A DNA stretch of 64,000 nt from Paralithodes platypus (Eukaryota > Arthropoda > Malacostraca > Decapoda > Lithodidae). Below the pieces are notes generated by a model that was not told the DNA's origin, did not search any database, and worked only from the letters and a program-made list of their open reading frames with translations. The position numbers and the translations under genes were made by a program. Of this stretch, positions 33,671 through 43,720 are shown piece after piece. The stretch spans positions 45,842,611 to 45,906,610 of the forward strand of contig CM064551.1 of the NCBI GenBank assembly GCA_032716605.1, given 5' to 3'. The stretch's first letter is position 1; every line of letters begins with the position of its first letter.

Positions 33671-33708
33671 AGAGGCCTCCTGTCAGTCCCACACACCTCA
33701 CTTGATAC

Positions 33709-34043
33709 ATGACCTCCACCATGAACAAATCCACACCATTCGTCGCCCCCGTCCCTACCCCCACGGGGGAAGATTACACACCGTTCATACGAAAGGTTAA
33801 AGTAAAAACGTCCACAGGACGCTTAGCCCGTCTACAGCGCCCACATCAAGCCCGGGCAACCGCCCTCCACAACACCGAGGACACATTCCTACAGGTCTAC
33901 ATAGACCTGCAAAAGAAACCTGACCCTCGCTCTCTTGCTTGGTGGGACCTTCTCAATACACTCAAAATGACCCACCATGACTATGCTTCTTTTTACTTCA
34001 CCCTTGAGGCTCGAGGACGAGCCTACAATGAAGGAGAGGGAAG
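33709..34043 (+). CDS. Small unrecognised 3' frame, gypsy A
   Basis: From an ATG at 33709 about 111 residues precede the LTR, with the frame then running into LTR sequence to 34230. It has balanced protein composition, unlike its neighbours: FIRKVKVKTSTGRLARL, FLQVYIDLQKK, SLAWWDLLNTLKMTHHDY, FYFTLEARGRAYNE. No signal peptide, membrane segment or known motif is visible, so it is not an env gene. It may be an accessory protein of this family or the C-terminal end of Pol. The polypurine tract overlaps its end. Confidence 0.4.
34030..34043 (+). other. Polypurine tract, gypsy A
   Basis: GAAGGAGAGGGAAG lies immediately before the 3' LTR start TAAAATGCCCC, the expected second-strand primer position. 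This independently supports the LTR boundary. Confidence 0.75.
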
Positions 34044-35286
34044 TAAAATGCCCCAGAACGAGAAGCCCACCACGGAAGCCACGAGCGAACACCACCAGGA
34101 AACGGGGATAGAAACACCCGAAGGAAAGGCCCACAGAACGAAAGGACCAGGTGACCAAGCCAACCAGTTAAGACAGGCCGAAGCCCGCAGGGCTAAGCAG
34201 CTCCAAACCACACCTGCCTATCTCTTCTAACCACTGACCTTTCCCCCACCTCGCGTATACACTACCCCTCGTGTCCTACACCTCTACCTACATGATGATG
34301 AACATGAATACACCTTAATTTAATACACCCATGCCCTGTCCCTAGGTTGAGCCAATGCCAACCAGTTCAGACAGGCCTAAATCTATGTATGTTTTTTCCA
34401 TCCAAGAAGTAATATGTTAACCCCCTTTGTCTTGCCAGACTAAGTTTCTGAAGACCAACCGCCCCCATAAATCTATGTATGTTCTTCCATCCGAGAAGTA
34501 GTATGTTAAAACCCCATGTCTTAATTGATAAGAAACTATGATACCCACGGGTACACCAGTGTATATATATAACCATCGTTCCTGTAAGACCTAGACAGAA
34601 ATGACTGAAGATGTTAGCCACCATACAGTAACTCTAATTCTTACCCCAACCAGAGATTGTATATACAACCCTCTTTTACCATTGTCTCGACGCATTTTCA
34701 CCATGAAACAATACCGAAGCTACCCCTACGAACTGCCGCTTTCTTTGGTGTATATGTCATAGAAAACGCAGTTCCCAGGAACAACTAGGTCAGCAAGAAA
34801 TAGTGTCAGATTAACAGTGTCCATAACCATCGTATTGACGAGTAATATATGTTTTTCTCTACTTTTATCCACAGTCAAGCACACACCTACAGTTAACCTC
34901 CTCTTCCCCACAGCCCCACAGTTCACATGATTCTATCCCTTCCAGACTCATATACCACCCCAAATTGCTCATCCCCCAGTAGTGTTTGGCTAACATACTT
35001 TCCCTGTCATTAACCCCCAAGCTACGATACCAACTGTAGTCTAATGCCACCCCTACGCCCAGAGACCTTAGGGTCAAACTTCCACGTAGCCCCCTTAACC
35101 CTCTCCCTCTCGTTAACCCCCCCATGCTCCTCGACTCCTTTCCGACCTAGCCTCTCCACCATACCTCCTGAATATCCTTAATTTTTCCGTTGCTAACATT
35201 CTCAAACCTTTTGTATATATACTCCTATCCAGTCTACCTTCCCCCAGTAGGAAGGAACACCATTAGAACTTTACTAACCCTTTGCA
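34044..35286 (+). repeat. Truncated 3' LTR of gypsy A
   Basis: The first ~1240 bp match the 5' LTR closely, without the Harbinger insertion. At about 35286 (after CCCTTTGCA) homology stops and DIRS recombinase sequence begins. The two LTRs differ at scattered positions, so the element is not brand new. Confidence 0.88.
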
Positions 35287-35408
35287 CGTCCACACAGTTG
35301 TGGGCCTCTAATCATACGTTTTTGACTCGATACCTTTCAGTAGCTCTAGACAAACCTTCCTTGCCATGTATAGCTTTAAGGCAGAGGGTCTACGTAGGTG
35401 GCCCCTAA
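35287..35408 (+). pseudogene. Tyrosine recombinase C-terminus, DIRS-A fragment
   Basis: Reads LWASNHTFLTRYLSVALD, matching LWASNHTFLSRYLSVALE of the intact copy and including the catalytic Tyr position. The reading then drifts from the intact sequence before a stop near 35408. Everything upstream of the Tyr region is missing. Confidence 0.8.
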
Positions 35409-36492
35409 GTCACTTATTGTTTAATTTCATGAAAGGGGGGGGAGGTGCAGTCAGTGTAACATAGGACACCCTAGACCCCGCTGGAGTATGTGAGCTGTGA
35501 TACTGTTTATGGGTGTTGTGATATGAAAATTTCTCTGTACTATTCATTACAGGAAATTGTGCTAGTACAATAATTGTAGTACAAACAACAGTGTTGTTGT
35601 AAGTAGTTTTTGGCTGTGAAGCAATCTAATTTTAAGCATTGGATATATTTTGCAAGATATATCCACTAGTTTTATGGAGTTTATAGGTGCACATGTAAAC
35701 TTATAATTTTTTATTTTTTCACCACTTATTTTAAGTGGGGTGCCTTATTAACTGGCGGATCTGTGCTCAGAATCTCAGAGTTAACCCTTTTTATCAAGCA
35801 GGCTTCTTTGAAGCACGCTCCTGCTTGTACCCCCTTTTTGTATATATGTGCTGAGCCAATATATATATCTTTTCGAAGTAAGAATACTATGTGGTTGTTT
35901 GATTATCTGCTTTTGCTAGAGTTATGATATGATTACGAATGTCCCCCTCCAGTCTTAGATATCAGGCATAATCGTCAATGATGGAGGGGCCACTAATAAA
36001 TTATAGGTTTGACTCCTGTAAGGAGATAAAGAAAACCTAATATTTAGTAGTGGCCCCGTAATCATTGACGACTGGGGCCCTCCCGACCTTCCCCTTCCCA
36101 TTCGTTGATGTATTAAGGATTTTGGTTTACTTGATACGTCAGTGAAGGAAGAATGACGCCTGAGTCAGCATCTGGTCAAAGATCCACACAAGTACATCCA
36201 CGATATTATGGAAAGCTTATGAATAGTTATTCTTATTTTCTTTTTGTTTTTTATTTGTTATGAAGTTTTTTCGTAGTGAGAACCCAATTTCATAATGACT
36301 GAACCATGAGTGAGGTTGCGTGCGCTCATGATGAAGGCTCCTCAATGTTTTATGCTCTGCGCGGTAGATTCAAACTACGGCGGATGAGTGTTTGAAGAGG
36401 GTGCCTTATGTAATAGGCATAATCGTCAATGATTACGGGGCCACTACTAAATATTAGGTTTTCTTTATCTCCTTACAGGAGTCAAACCTATA
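35287..36492 (+). mobile_element. DIRS family-A 3' fragment (+ strand)
   Basis: Homologous to the 3' end of the - strand DIRS element but on the + strand and 5' truncated. It begins inside the recombinase gene, then has the 3' untranslated region, an ICR (35972-36071) and the right terminal repeat (36144-36492), ending at the same tip. The start is fused to the cut gypsy LTR. Confidence 0.88.
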
Positions 36493-37119
36493 ATATAGCG
36501 AACTTTGAAATGAACATGCTCAGTAACTACTGCTCGTACGAGGAGCATACCTATATAAATCGAAAGAGCGTAAGCTACTCTACAACCTCCCATACGCTTT
36601 ATCTTCTACTTTGCCATGTTCCCGCATAAAATATTGTAAATCTAAAAAACAAAAGTAAAAATGTTCACCTAATGACCTTAGACTTTCACCTGTTTTTCTC
36701 AGAACCTATATTGCCGCACTATCGGATGTTATTCTACAGTTATTATTGGACCTATAGGAATGGTGTATATACCATTGGAAAGGTAATTAAAACACTAAAA
36801 GGCCTATAAAGCCAATTTACTCTAGTAATTTAATTTTGTTCACAATATGTCGTCAAAGTTGTAATTTTCTATAAATATATTCGCCTGAATCCGTAATCAC
36901 CTAAATCGAACAAATACACAAAATATATAAAATGTTTTTTTATAGAAACTACAGATACACCTTTTGTGAGTTGTTTGATCACATAAAACATGTGCTATGG
37001 GGATTTCTGTAGGAGTTTATCAATTTCTGCAGTGCTATGATTTTCAACGTTTTTTTTACCTAAATTGCAAGAAAAAAGCAAAAAAAAAAAAAAAAAAAAA
37101 TTATCTAGTTTTATGGTCA
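36493..37119. other. Spacer between two tail-to-tail DIRS copies
   Basis: About 627 bp of AT-rich sequence bounded by identical DIRS tips facing each other. No gene is visible. Near 36600-37080 there are A-rich runs, including about 21 A at 37080-37100. Confidence 0.5.
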
Positions 37120-37470
37120 TTATAGGTTTGACTCCTGTAAGGAGATAAAGAAAACCTAATATTTAGTAGTGGCCCCGTAATCATTGACGAACATGCCTAT
37201 TACATAAGGCATCCTCTTCAAACACTAATCCGCCGTAGTTTGAATCTACCGCGCAGAGCATTTAAAAACTGAGGAGCCTTCATCATGAGCGCACGCGACC
37301 TCACTCATGGCTTCAGTCATTATGAATTGGGTTCTCACTACGAAAAAACTTCGTAAAAAATAAAAACAAAAACAAAATAAGAATAACTATCCAATAAGCT
37401 TTCCATCATATCGTGGATGTACTTGTGTGGATTTCTGACCAGACGCTGAATCAGGCGTCATTCCTCCTTC
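37120..37470 (-). repeat. 3' inverted terminal repeat of DIRS-A
   Basis: Inverse of 45519-45828, with about 41 extra bases at the tip carrying TATAGGTTTGACTCC and its surroundings. The same extra tip ends the + strand fragment at 36492. Confidence 0.88.
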
Positions 37471-37542
37471 ACTGACATATCAAGTAAACCAAAATCCTTA
37501 ATACATCAACGAATGGGAAGGGGACGGTCGGGAGGGCCCCAG

Positions 37543-37650
37543 TCGTCAATGATTACGGGGCCACTACTAAATATTAGGTTTTCTTTATCTCCTTACAGGA
37601 GTCAAACCTATAATTTATTAGTGGCCCCTCCATCATTGACGAACATGCCT
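37543..37650 (-). repeat. Internal complementary region of DIRS-A
   Basis: Read on the - strand, the first half (CGTCAATGATGGAGGGGCC..) is complementary to the 5' tip at 45828 and the second half (TATAGGTTTGACTCC..) to the 3' tip at 37120. Together they are the complement of a tip-to-tip junction, the template expected for forming the circular DIRS intermediate. The + strand fragment has the same block at 35972-36071. Confidence 0.9.
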
Positions 37651-38088
37651 GATATCTAAGACTGGAGGGGGACATTCGTAATCATATCATAACTCTAGAA
37701 AAGCAGATAATAAAAACAACCACATAGTATTCTTACTTTTTGAAAAAATGTATTTAATACGGCGTAGGCCGGAAATATACAAGAAAAAGGGGTTCAGGCA
37801 GGTGCGTGCTTCAAAGAAGCCTGCCCGACAAAAATGGGTAACCCTGAAGATTCTGAACACAGATCTGTAGTTACAAAAGGCACCCCACTCAACGAGTGGT
37901 GACAAAAATAATAAGTTATAAGTTTATATGTGCACATCATAAACCCCAAAATACATGTGGAGATCAATTGCCAATGAACTCCATTGAACTAATATTACAT
38001 TGCTTTCGCAGCTAAAACTACTATAACAACACCGTTGTTTTGTACTAAACTTTGTACTAGCACAAATTCTCGCAGAGAAATTTTCATA

Positions 38089-39260
38089 TCACATTTTAAC
38101 CTTAAATTGTATCACAGCTCTCATACTCCGGCGGGGTCTAGGGTGTCCTATGTCAACTGACTGCACCCCCCCCCCCCCCCCCCTTCCGTGAAAATAAACA
38201 TAAGTGACTGCAGGGCCACCTAGACCCTCTGCCTTAAAGCTATACATGGTAAGGAAGGTTTGTCTAGACTCTAGAGCAACTGACAAGTATCTAGAGAGAA
38301 ACGTATGATTAGACGCCCACAAATGTGTGGACGCAATATCTTCAACTGAAAAGTTTTTCAGGAAACGTAAAGAGGCCGCCCACTTGCGTAAATCGTGGGC
38401 CCTACCCACAACGCCGGGATTACTCTCTTCAATGACTTCTACCAGAAGAGAGGCTAATCGCCGTTTAAGTAAGCGTTTACCCGTACTCGCTACCCATAAA
38501 GCACCTTGGGGGTTATGAGGAGCTATTCTCAAATATTTGGTTAGAGCTTGCACTGGACATAAATTATGATGCACCTTTCCCCTTTTTAACGCCGGCACCG
38601 TGAACTCAGAAAACACGTGTGCACTATACTCATTCTTGGCTACAAACGCCGGGGAGGGTGCAATGGAAATTGAATCATTAAGTCTACCAAACCTAAGACA
38701 ATTAGGTGTGTTGCTCATCGCCGCCAGCTCAGACACTCTGTTTCCGGTGGCCAAAGCCAAAAGGAAAACTGCCTTCTTTAAGATTAAAGCAAAGTCTGCA
38801 GTATTTAGATACAGACGAGAATGAAGTAAAGACAAAGCTTTGTCCAGAGACCAAGTAGGCATGAGCTGACGGGGAGGTGGGCGGAGTTTAAAACACGCTC
38901 TCATAAATCCTGTTTCCTCCGCCACCGGTATGGATAGACCTGTAAGGTCGAAAAAGGGCACTCTAATCGCAGTTAAGTGATTCTTCAAAGTAACCACAGA
39001 TAAACGTTTCTGCTCAAACAGATAGTTCAAGTAATTAAAAACCAATGCCACTGAGGGTACAGTTTGTTCCGTTCTAACAATCCAAGAAGTAAAAGCTTTC
39101 CAATGAGATTGATATTGTCGCTTAGTAGACTGAGTATATTGATTGAGCAATTTATTGGTCACATCCCTACCGTATGGTGCTAGCCACTTGGCCTCCTGAA
39201 TGTCCATAATGCAAAAGTCAGCGAGGTCGCTAGGTTGCCAATCGTGTCTAAGTGGAAGTA
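38089..39260 (-). CDS. Tyrosine recombinase of DIRS-A
   Basis: The C-terminal ~390 residues of a 981-codon frame (41034-38089) form a tyrosine recombinase. An N-terminal SAM-like DNA-binding part (NQYTQSTKRQYQSHWKAFTS) is followed by catalytic residues in TGNRVSEL (Arg), AHDLRKW (His 880, Arg 883) and SRYLSVAL (Tyr 916). It replaces the integrase of other retrotransposons and inserts a circular DNA by site-specific-type recombination without target duplication. The tail has a Gly run encoded by a C tract at 38166-38183. The true start is unknown because the frame is open far upstream through the RT gene. Confidence 0.88.
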
Positions 39261-41084
39261 CCCGACCGGGAGCGATACCGGGTCCGGGCACCACATTATT
39301 AATTGCTGGTACCATACCTGCGCTGGCCACAGGGGCGCGATTAGCGAGACTAAGCCTCGATAAACTCGTAGTTTGTTCACTACGTGGCACATTAGTGACG
39401 CATCTGGCGGCGGAAACAGATAGATGGAGCTCCATCTGTTCCAGTCTGTCACTAGGGCGTCTGGCCCCCCTGCCGGCGTTATCGCCCGGCGGGTGAGGTA
39501 TAGAGGGAGCTTGTGAGTCTCCTCGGACGCAAAAAGATCCACTTGTGGATGGGAGAGCTCCGCAATCATTAGGTCGAAAATGGGTTGCTTGAGCTCCCAT
39601 TCTACTGTTGTGCTCTGTCTCCGGGACAGAGCGTCTGCCCAGACGTTCGCTACGCCTGGGAGATAAGATGCGTGAAGATAAATATCTAGACTGCTGGCTA
39701 GAACAAAAATCTCTTCCGACACGAGTAGCAACTTCCTTGACCTCGTTGACCCTTGTTTCTGAATACAGTGAACTGCATTCAGATTGTCCATTCTGAAGGC
39801 CACCGACTTGCCCCGTAACGCCGGGCCGTGAGCCTGAAGGAAATACAAGGGGACTAGTAACTCTTTGACATTTATGTGAGAGATTTCTAAGTGGGACCAA
39901 AGTCCCTGACCCTGGTGCCCCTGATTTGACTGAAATCCCCACCCTATGGTGCCTGACGCATCCGTGTCTACCCATACCGTTGGAGGAGGAGAGGTCCATG
40001 ACATGATTGAGTGCAATGTTTCCCTCTTCGCCCAGACCGCTAGTAAGGTGTGGATTAATTTTGGTATGGGCCATAATTTTCCCGCCGGTAAGAGTGGGAA
40101 ATATTTGTTGCCTTCCAATATTAATCGTTTTACTTTCAACCGGCCCAACTTCACAGTTAGCTGAATCCAGTTGAGAGAGCCGACCAGAGACTCCCAGACT
40201 CTTCGTGTCGTAGTCAGACTGTGAAGAAACCTGAACAGTTTCCTGCGAAACCTGTTGCGATTGTCCACACTCTGACTCAGAGTGAGAGCGGCGGTGTCCC
40301 AGACCAGCCCTATCCACTGAATTACTCTTGAGGGAACAAGGTTTGACTTTACCAGATTTACCTTGAATCCTAGAGTTTTGACATGATTTAAAATGATATT
40401 GACATGTTTTATGCATAATTGTTGTGTCTCTGCCATCACCAGCCAGTCGTCTAGATACCACAACACTCTGATTCCCTGTTTTAACAACGGCATCAGGGCT
40501 TGCCGGACTAGTTTCGTGAATAGTCGAGGTGCTAGGTTCAAACCGAACGGCATCCTCTGAAAAACAAAATTTTGGTGCCTGATCCTCAAGGCCAGAAACC
40601 TTTGAAATCTTTTGTTGACCGACACGTGCCAATAGGCGTCTGTCAGGTCTAGGGAACACATCCAGCCTCCCGGCGGAAGTGTTAGCCTGATTTGATGAAC
40701 TGTTAACATTCTGAAAGACTCGTTGTAAATGTGAAGATTCAGATAAGACAGGTCTACGACCGGCCTCATCTGAACACTGTCCCGTTTGGGAACCAAAAAC
40801 AGTTTTGACGTGAATACAGGGTAATCTGGAGGGACCGGGATGATGACATTCTTGGCAATCATCTCCTGGACCAGCGACTCCACCTCTAATGAAACACAAT
40901 TTGCCGTTGTCGGCTGACGTAAGCGAGGTCGCCGGAGCCACTGCCAAGTGATGCCTTTGCGTGCCACCATCCGTGCCCAGGTTTTTAACGGCCATGCTTG
41001 GTGACACGTTCGGAACGACCCAGTTAGCAGACAAGGGTTCGCCGGCTGTACTTCCCTCGGTTCCTCCGGCTTTAAGACAGGCAC
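39180..41084 (-). CDS. Reverse transcriptase-RNase H of DIRS-A
   Basis: 634 residues, starting 17 bp downstream of the gag stop. RT motifs: LFLVPKRDS, PVVDLSYLN, SLDLTDAYWHV (Asp 145/149 region), RMPFGLNLAPRLFTKL and WYLDDWLV (residues 210-213 YLDD). RNase H follows: WVDTDASG (D373 region), NVKELLVPL (Glu 408), FRMDN (Asp 433) and ANVWADALSR (Asp 484). After RNase H about 145 residues of DIRS-specific sequence include LIAPLWPAQVWYQQL, of a type often annotated as methyltransferase-like in DIRS, though I cannot show that here. No stops or frameshifts; all catalytic residues are present. Confidence 0.92.
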   Translation of the reverse strand: MPVLKPEEPREVQPANPCLLTGSFRTCHQAWPLKTWARMVARKGITWQWLRRPRLRQPTTANCVSLEVESLVQEMIAKNVIIPVPPDYPVFTSKLFLVPKRDSVQMRPVVDLSYLNLHIYNESFRMLTVHQIRLTLPPGGWMCSLDLTDAYWHVSVNKRFQRFLALRIRHQNFVFQRMPFGLNLAPRLFTKLVRQALMPLLKQGIRVLWYLDDWLVMAETQQLCIKHVNIILNHVKTLGFKVNLVKSNLVPSRVIQWIGLVWDTAALTLSQSVDNRNRFRRKLFRFLHSLTTTRRVWESLVGSLNWIQLTVKLGRLKVKRLILEGNKYFPLLPAGKLWPIPKLIHTLLAVWAKRETLHSIMSWTSPPPTVWVDTDASGTIGWGFQSNQGHQGQGLWSHLEISHINVKELLVPLYFLQAHGPALRGKSVAFRMDNLNAVHCIQKQGSTRSRKLLLVSEEIFVLASSLDIYLHASYLPGVANVWADALSRRQSTTVEWELKQPIFDLMIAELSHPQVDLFASEETHKLPLYLTRRAITPAGGPDALVTDWNRWSSIYLFPPPDASLMCHVVNKLRVYRGLVSLIAPLWPAQVWYQQLIMWCPDPVSLPVGYFHLDTIGNLATSLTFALWTFRRPSG

Positions 41085-41101
41085 TGGGAGTGAGAGAGAC
41101 T

Positions 41102-43720
41102 TTAGTTTTTTGATGGTGGGTTTGGTGGTGTTGGACGCTTCGCCGGCTGGCTGGTGTGGGCCGAAGACTGGCCCTGCCCCGGCTTATACTGGCCGCGTCC
41201 TCTCTGTCCTGAAAACCCTCTCTGTCTATGCCTGAACTGACCCAGGGGGGATTGGGAGGACTTAGGCGGAAGAAACGGCTTAGAACCCCCTGGCTGAGCT
41301 TTAGTAGGAGGCTTAGGTTTGGGGAAGTTAAATGCAGGTTTCTTAGCCTGTGCGGGACTGTGCTTCACGGCCTGTGCCATGTTAAACACTGTTCGCCATA
41401 CATCAGGGGACATTAAAGAAGGAGTAAGTACTGGGGACATTACCACCTGGTTAGCAATGCGATCAGGCAGCTTGCGAACTAATGACATCCTAAGATCCTG
41501 TCGTGCTCGCACCGCCTCAAGTAAGGCTGTGCGTATGTCACCTAAGGATTGAATCGACGACTGAAGAATCAGACGCCGGGATAACTCAACTGATCTTCGA
41601 GCATCCGCGTCTGCGATTGCCTGAGTAGACCTGAGTAAAGACTTAGCCACCTGTTGAGAAACTATGTACTGTGAAAACAGGCGGAAAGCTTTTCCCCTTA
41701 GCCTAAATTCTCTGTCTAGGTGAGAAGGGGTAGGGGTAGTGAATGGGTCCTTTAGTTCACAAAGATTAATCTTAGGGGCAGCTAGAAAAGAAAATAAAGC
41801 TGACGGAACTCCGCCGGCAGAACCTACCGGCATGGAGAACCATGAATGTGTATCCTGAGGGATCTGGTGGGAAGATTTAGAAGTGAAAGTGGTTGCAAAG
41901 TTTTGAGCCTCTACCTCCCAATCCACCCAAGGTCCTGGTCCCAACTGTCCCACCTTCAACACTGGATTAGCTGTCTCGTCTGTGACGGTCTGTAAATCTA
42001 GTTCAGGAGTAAGAGCCGACAGAGCCTTAATATCATTAAACCCATCCAGCTTAGACCAGTCTGAAAAAAGTTTTGAAGCTGAGGCAGGGGGTAAAGCAGG
42101 CTTAGATGCATAAACAAAATAATCCTGATGATAATAACTAGGTATAGCCTTGATATTTACGTCCAAAACATTACCCAAGGCATCCAATGCCCTTAATTTC
42201 TTTGACTTATTTCCCTGGATAAACCACTCACGTGGTACCGGGAGTTCCCCTGACAAGGTAGGCTGGGCAAGCTCTGGCTTAGAGGGGTTCAAAAGAACCC
42301 ATGACTCGTCTGGCCCATAAAGCAGGGGCATAGCTACCTTTCTAAGAGGCGCTTTGTCTAGAGGGGGTGGATTAACATCCGTAATGACCCTGACATTTGA
42401 CGTAGTGAATGCCGCCGTAGCTGGCTTAGAGCTCCCTGCCGGTGACAGAGTAGGAGGGTTAGGAATCTTAGATAAATCGATTGACGTTATCAGAGGCCGT
42501 ACCGCAGAACTTGTCAAGGGAGCCCCCAAGTCCATTGTGGGGTTTTCTCGTTGTTGACTAAAGAATTTAGATAGAGCATGAGTAAGTAACCCATCAATTT
42601 CTTGTGCTGTAACAAACTGGTTAGATGCAGAACTTTCAGGTGAATCAGTATTATCATGGGCGGCGTCCAGGCCTGAGCCTGACCCTTGTCCATCCCTATC
42701 TGAAATTATTGACACTTCATCTTGTTCCTCCCGATCCTCCTGAGAAGACCCCGCCGAGGCAGGGGCACCTTGTTTCCAAGATAAGTCAGGGATAGAGGAT
42801 GGGGTCGCCGCGTCCCTGTGGACATCGGCTACTGTGTGACTCGTATGAGTCGGACGTGGATGGTCAGACCCTGGTTGAGCAAACCGCCAAACACCGAGGC
42901 TCTGGCCTACGCTCTCTTGAGAGTCTGAAACATTCTCAATTATTGAATTTCCTGAACTTTCCGTTTCTAGGGTTAAAATATCAATAGGTAAATCTTGTTT
43001 AGGGACAGGCGCTTCACTATACTCTGAGGCTGTAACAGAAACATTTTCAGGTGTAGAGGTACGATGAGATGCACTAGACTTAGGAGAATGTCGAGAGGAC
43101 TTCCTATGGGAATCCTTTTTGGAGGATTTGTGGCTACGGTGTGACCGCGAACTAGACCTAGATTTGGAAGAATCACCACCATGACCACTGGGGGAAGCTT
43201 CAGTCTTACACTTCTTACTAGCCGGGGAAGAGGCACGACTTGAAGACTGCTGTCTGAGAGGTGACCTTGACCTCGATCTCGCCTGCGACGAGGAGGTGGC
43301 TGCCGGGGGAGTAGGCTCTCTCGGGCGTTTAGACGTATCCACAGACGATACAGAACCCTGGCTAGTCTCTGTCGGCTTAAAACCCGTTACTCTAGAGGTA
43401 CGTTTAGGGGGAGGGTGCTCTGACAGCAACTTATCCCAAAGTGGGACGTTGTCACATTGAAGTGACTTATGTGCGACAATGGTAGTGTAGGCCGACATTT
43501 GTTGTCTGACCTCTCTCAACGCTACCGCCGCGGTCTTGTCATTGTCACACAGGACTTTATTGGCTAATTGGGAGCAAAAGGAACAATTAAGTGTAACCCA
43601 GAGACCCCTTGAACGGTCTAGACATCTAACACACCTTATGCAAAGGGTATGCGCAAAAATTGGGATACCCGCGCAAGTAGGGGTAATGCACAGGGCAAAA
43701 ACTGGGGCCACAGTAGCCAT
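41102..43720 (-). CDS. Gag-like protein of DIRS-A
   Basis: 872 residues from the first ATG. The head has eight Cys and one His in residues 11-58 (C11, C16, H24, C27, C30, C33, C46, C49, C58), with CxxC spacing like a zinc-binding module. Residues ~146-220 are an Arg/Ser-rich domain (SRSRSPLRQ, SRSSSRSHRSHKSS), then an acidic/Ser-rich part, a central globular part (~450-780) and a basic Gly/Arg/Gln-rich tail (RGFSGQRGRGQYKPGQGQ) suited to nucleic-acid binding. It should form the particle that packages element RNA. The RS domain resembles splicing factors, so nuclear localisation or SR-kinase control is possible but inferred. Confidence 0.82.
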   Translation of the reverse strand: MATVAPVFALCITPTCAGIPIFAHTLCIRCVRCLDRSRGLWVTLNCSFCSQLANKVLCDNDKTAAVALREVRQQMSAYTTIVAHKSLQCDNVPLWDKLLSEHPPPKRTSRVTGFKPTETSQGSVSSVDTSKRPREPTPPAATSSSQARSRSRSPLRQQSSSRASSPASKKCKTEASPSGHGGDSSKSRSSSRSHRSHKSSKKDSHRKSSRHSPKSSASHRTSTPENVSVTASEYSEAPVPKQDLPIDILTLETESSGNSIIENVSDSQESVGQSLGVWRFAQPGSDHPRPTHTSHTVADVHRDAATPSSIPDLSWKQGAPASAGSSQEDREEQDEVSIISDRDGQGSGSGLDAAHDNTDSPESSASNQFVTAQEIDGLLTHALSKFFSQQRENPTMDLGAPLTSSAVRPLITSIDLSKIPNPPTLSPAGSSKPATAAFTTSNVRVITDVNPPPLDKAPLRKVAMPLLYGPDESWVLLNPSKPELAQPTLSGELPVPREWFIQGNKSKKLRALDALGNVLDVNIKAIPSYYHQDYFVYASKPALPPASASKLFSDWSKLDGFNDIKALSALTPELDLQTVTDETANPVLKVGQLGPGPWVDWEVEAQNFATTFTSKSSHQIPQDTHSWFSMPVGSAGGVPSALFSFLAAPKINLCELKDPFTTPTPSHLDREFRLRGKAFRLFSQYIVSQQVAKSLLRSTQAIADADARRSVELSRRLILQSSIQSLGDIRTALLEAVRARQDLRMSLVRKLPDRIANQVVMSPVLTPSLMSPDVWRTVFNMAQAVKHSPAQAKKPAFNFPKPKPPTKAQPGGSKPFLPPKSSQSPLGQFRHRQRGFSGQRGRGQYKPGQGQSSAHTSQPAKRPTPPNPPSKN

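Larger units (their letters stand above)
21504..35286 (+). mobile_element. Ty3/gypsy retrotransposon A with ~3.1-kb LTRs
   Basis: 5' LTR 21504-26862 (interrupted by a 2.2-kb Harbinger-like element), primer-binding-type TGGCGACAGCGG from about 26864, gag, protease, RT-RNase H, integrase (DDE), two 3' frames, a polypurine tract (about 34030-34043) and a 3' LTR cut at 35286. Protease-RT-RNase H-integrase order places it in Ty3/gypsy. The pol region has frame changes and a TAG at about 30438, so this copy is not competent. LTR ends read TAAAATG...CATAACA, defined by the solo LTR's duplication rather than by TG/CA. Confidence 0.88.

Noticed and set aside
39260..41034. N-terminal 590 residues of the 981-codon frame as an independent protein
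   Set aside because: It overlaps the well-supported RT-RNase H gene and shows no motif of its own. I report the open overlap as a finding but do not annotate a separate gene.
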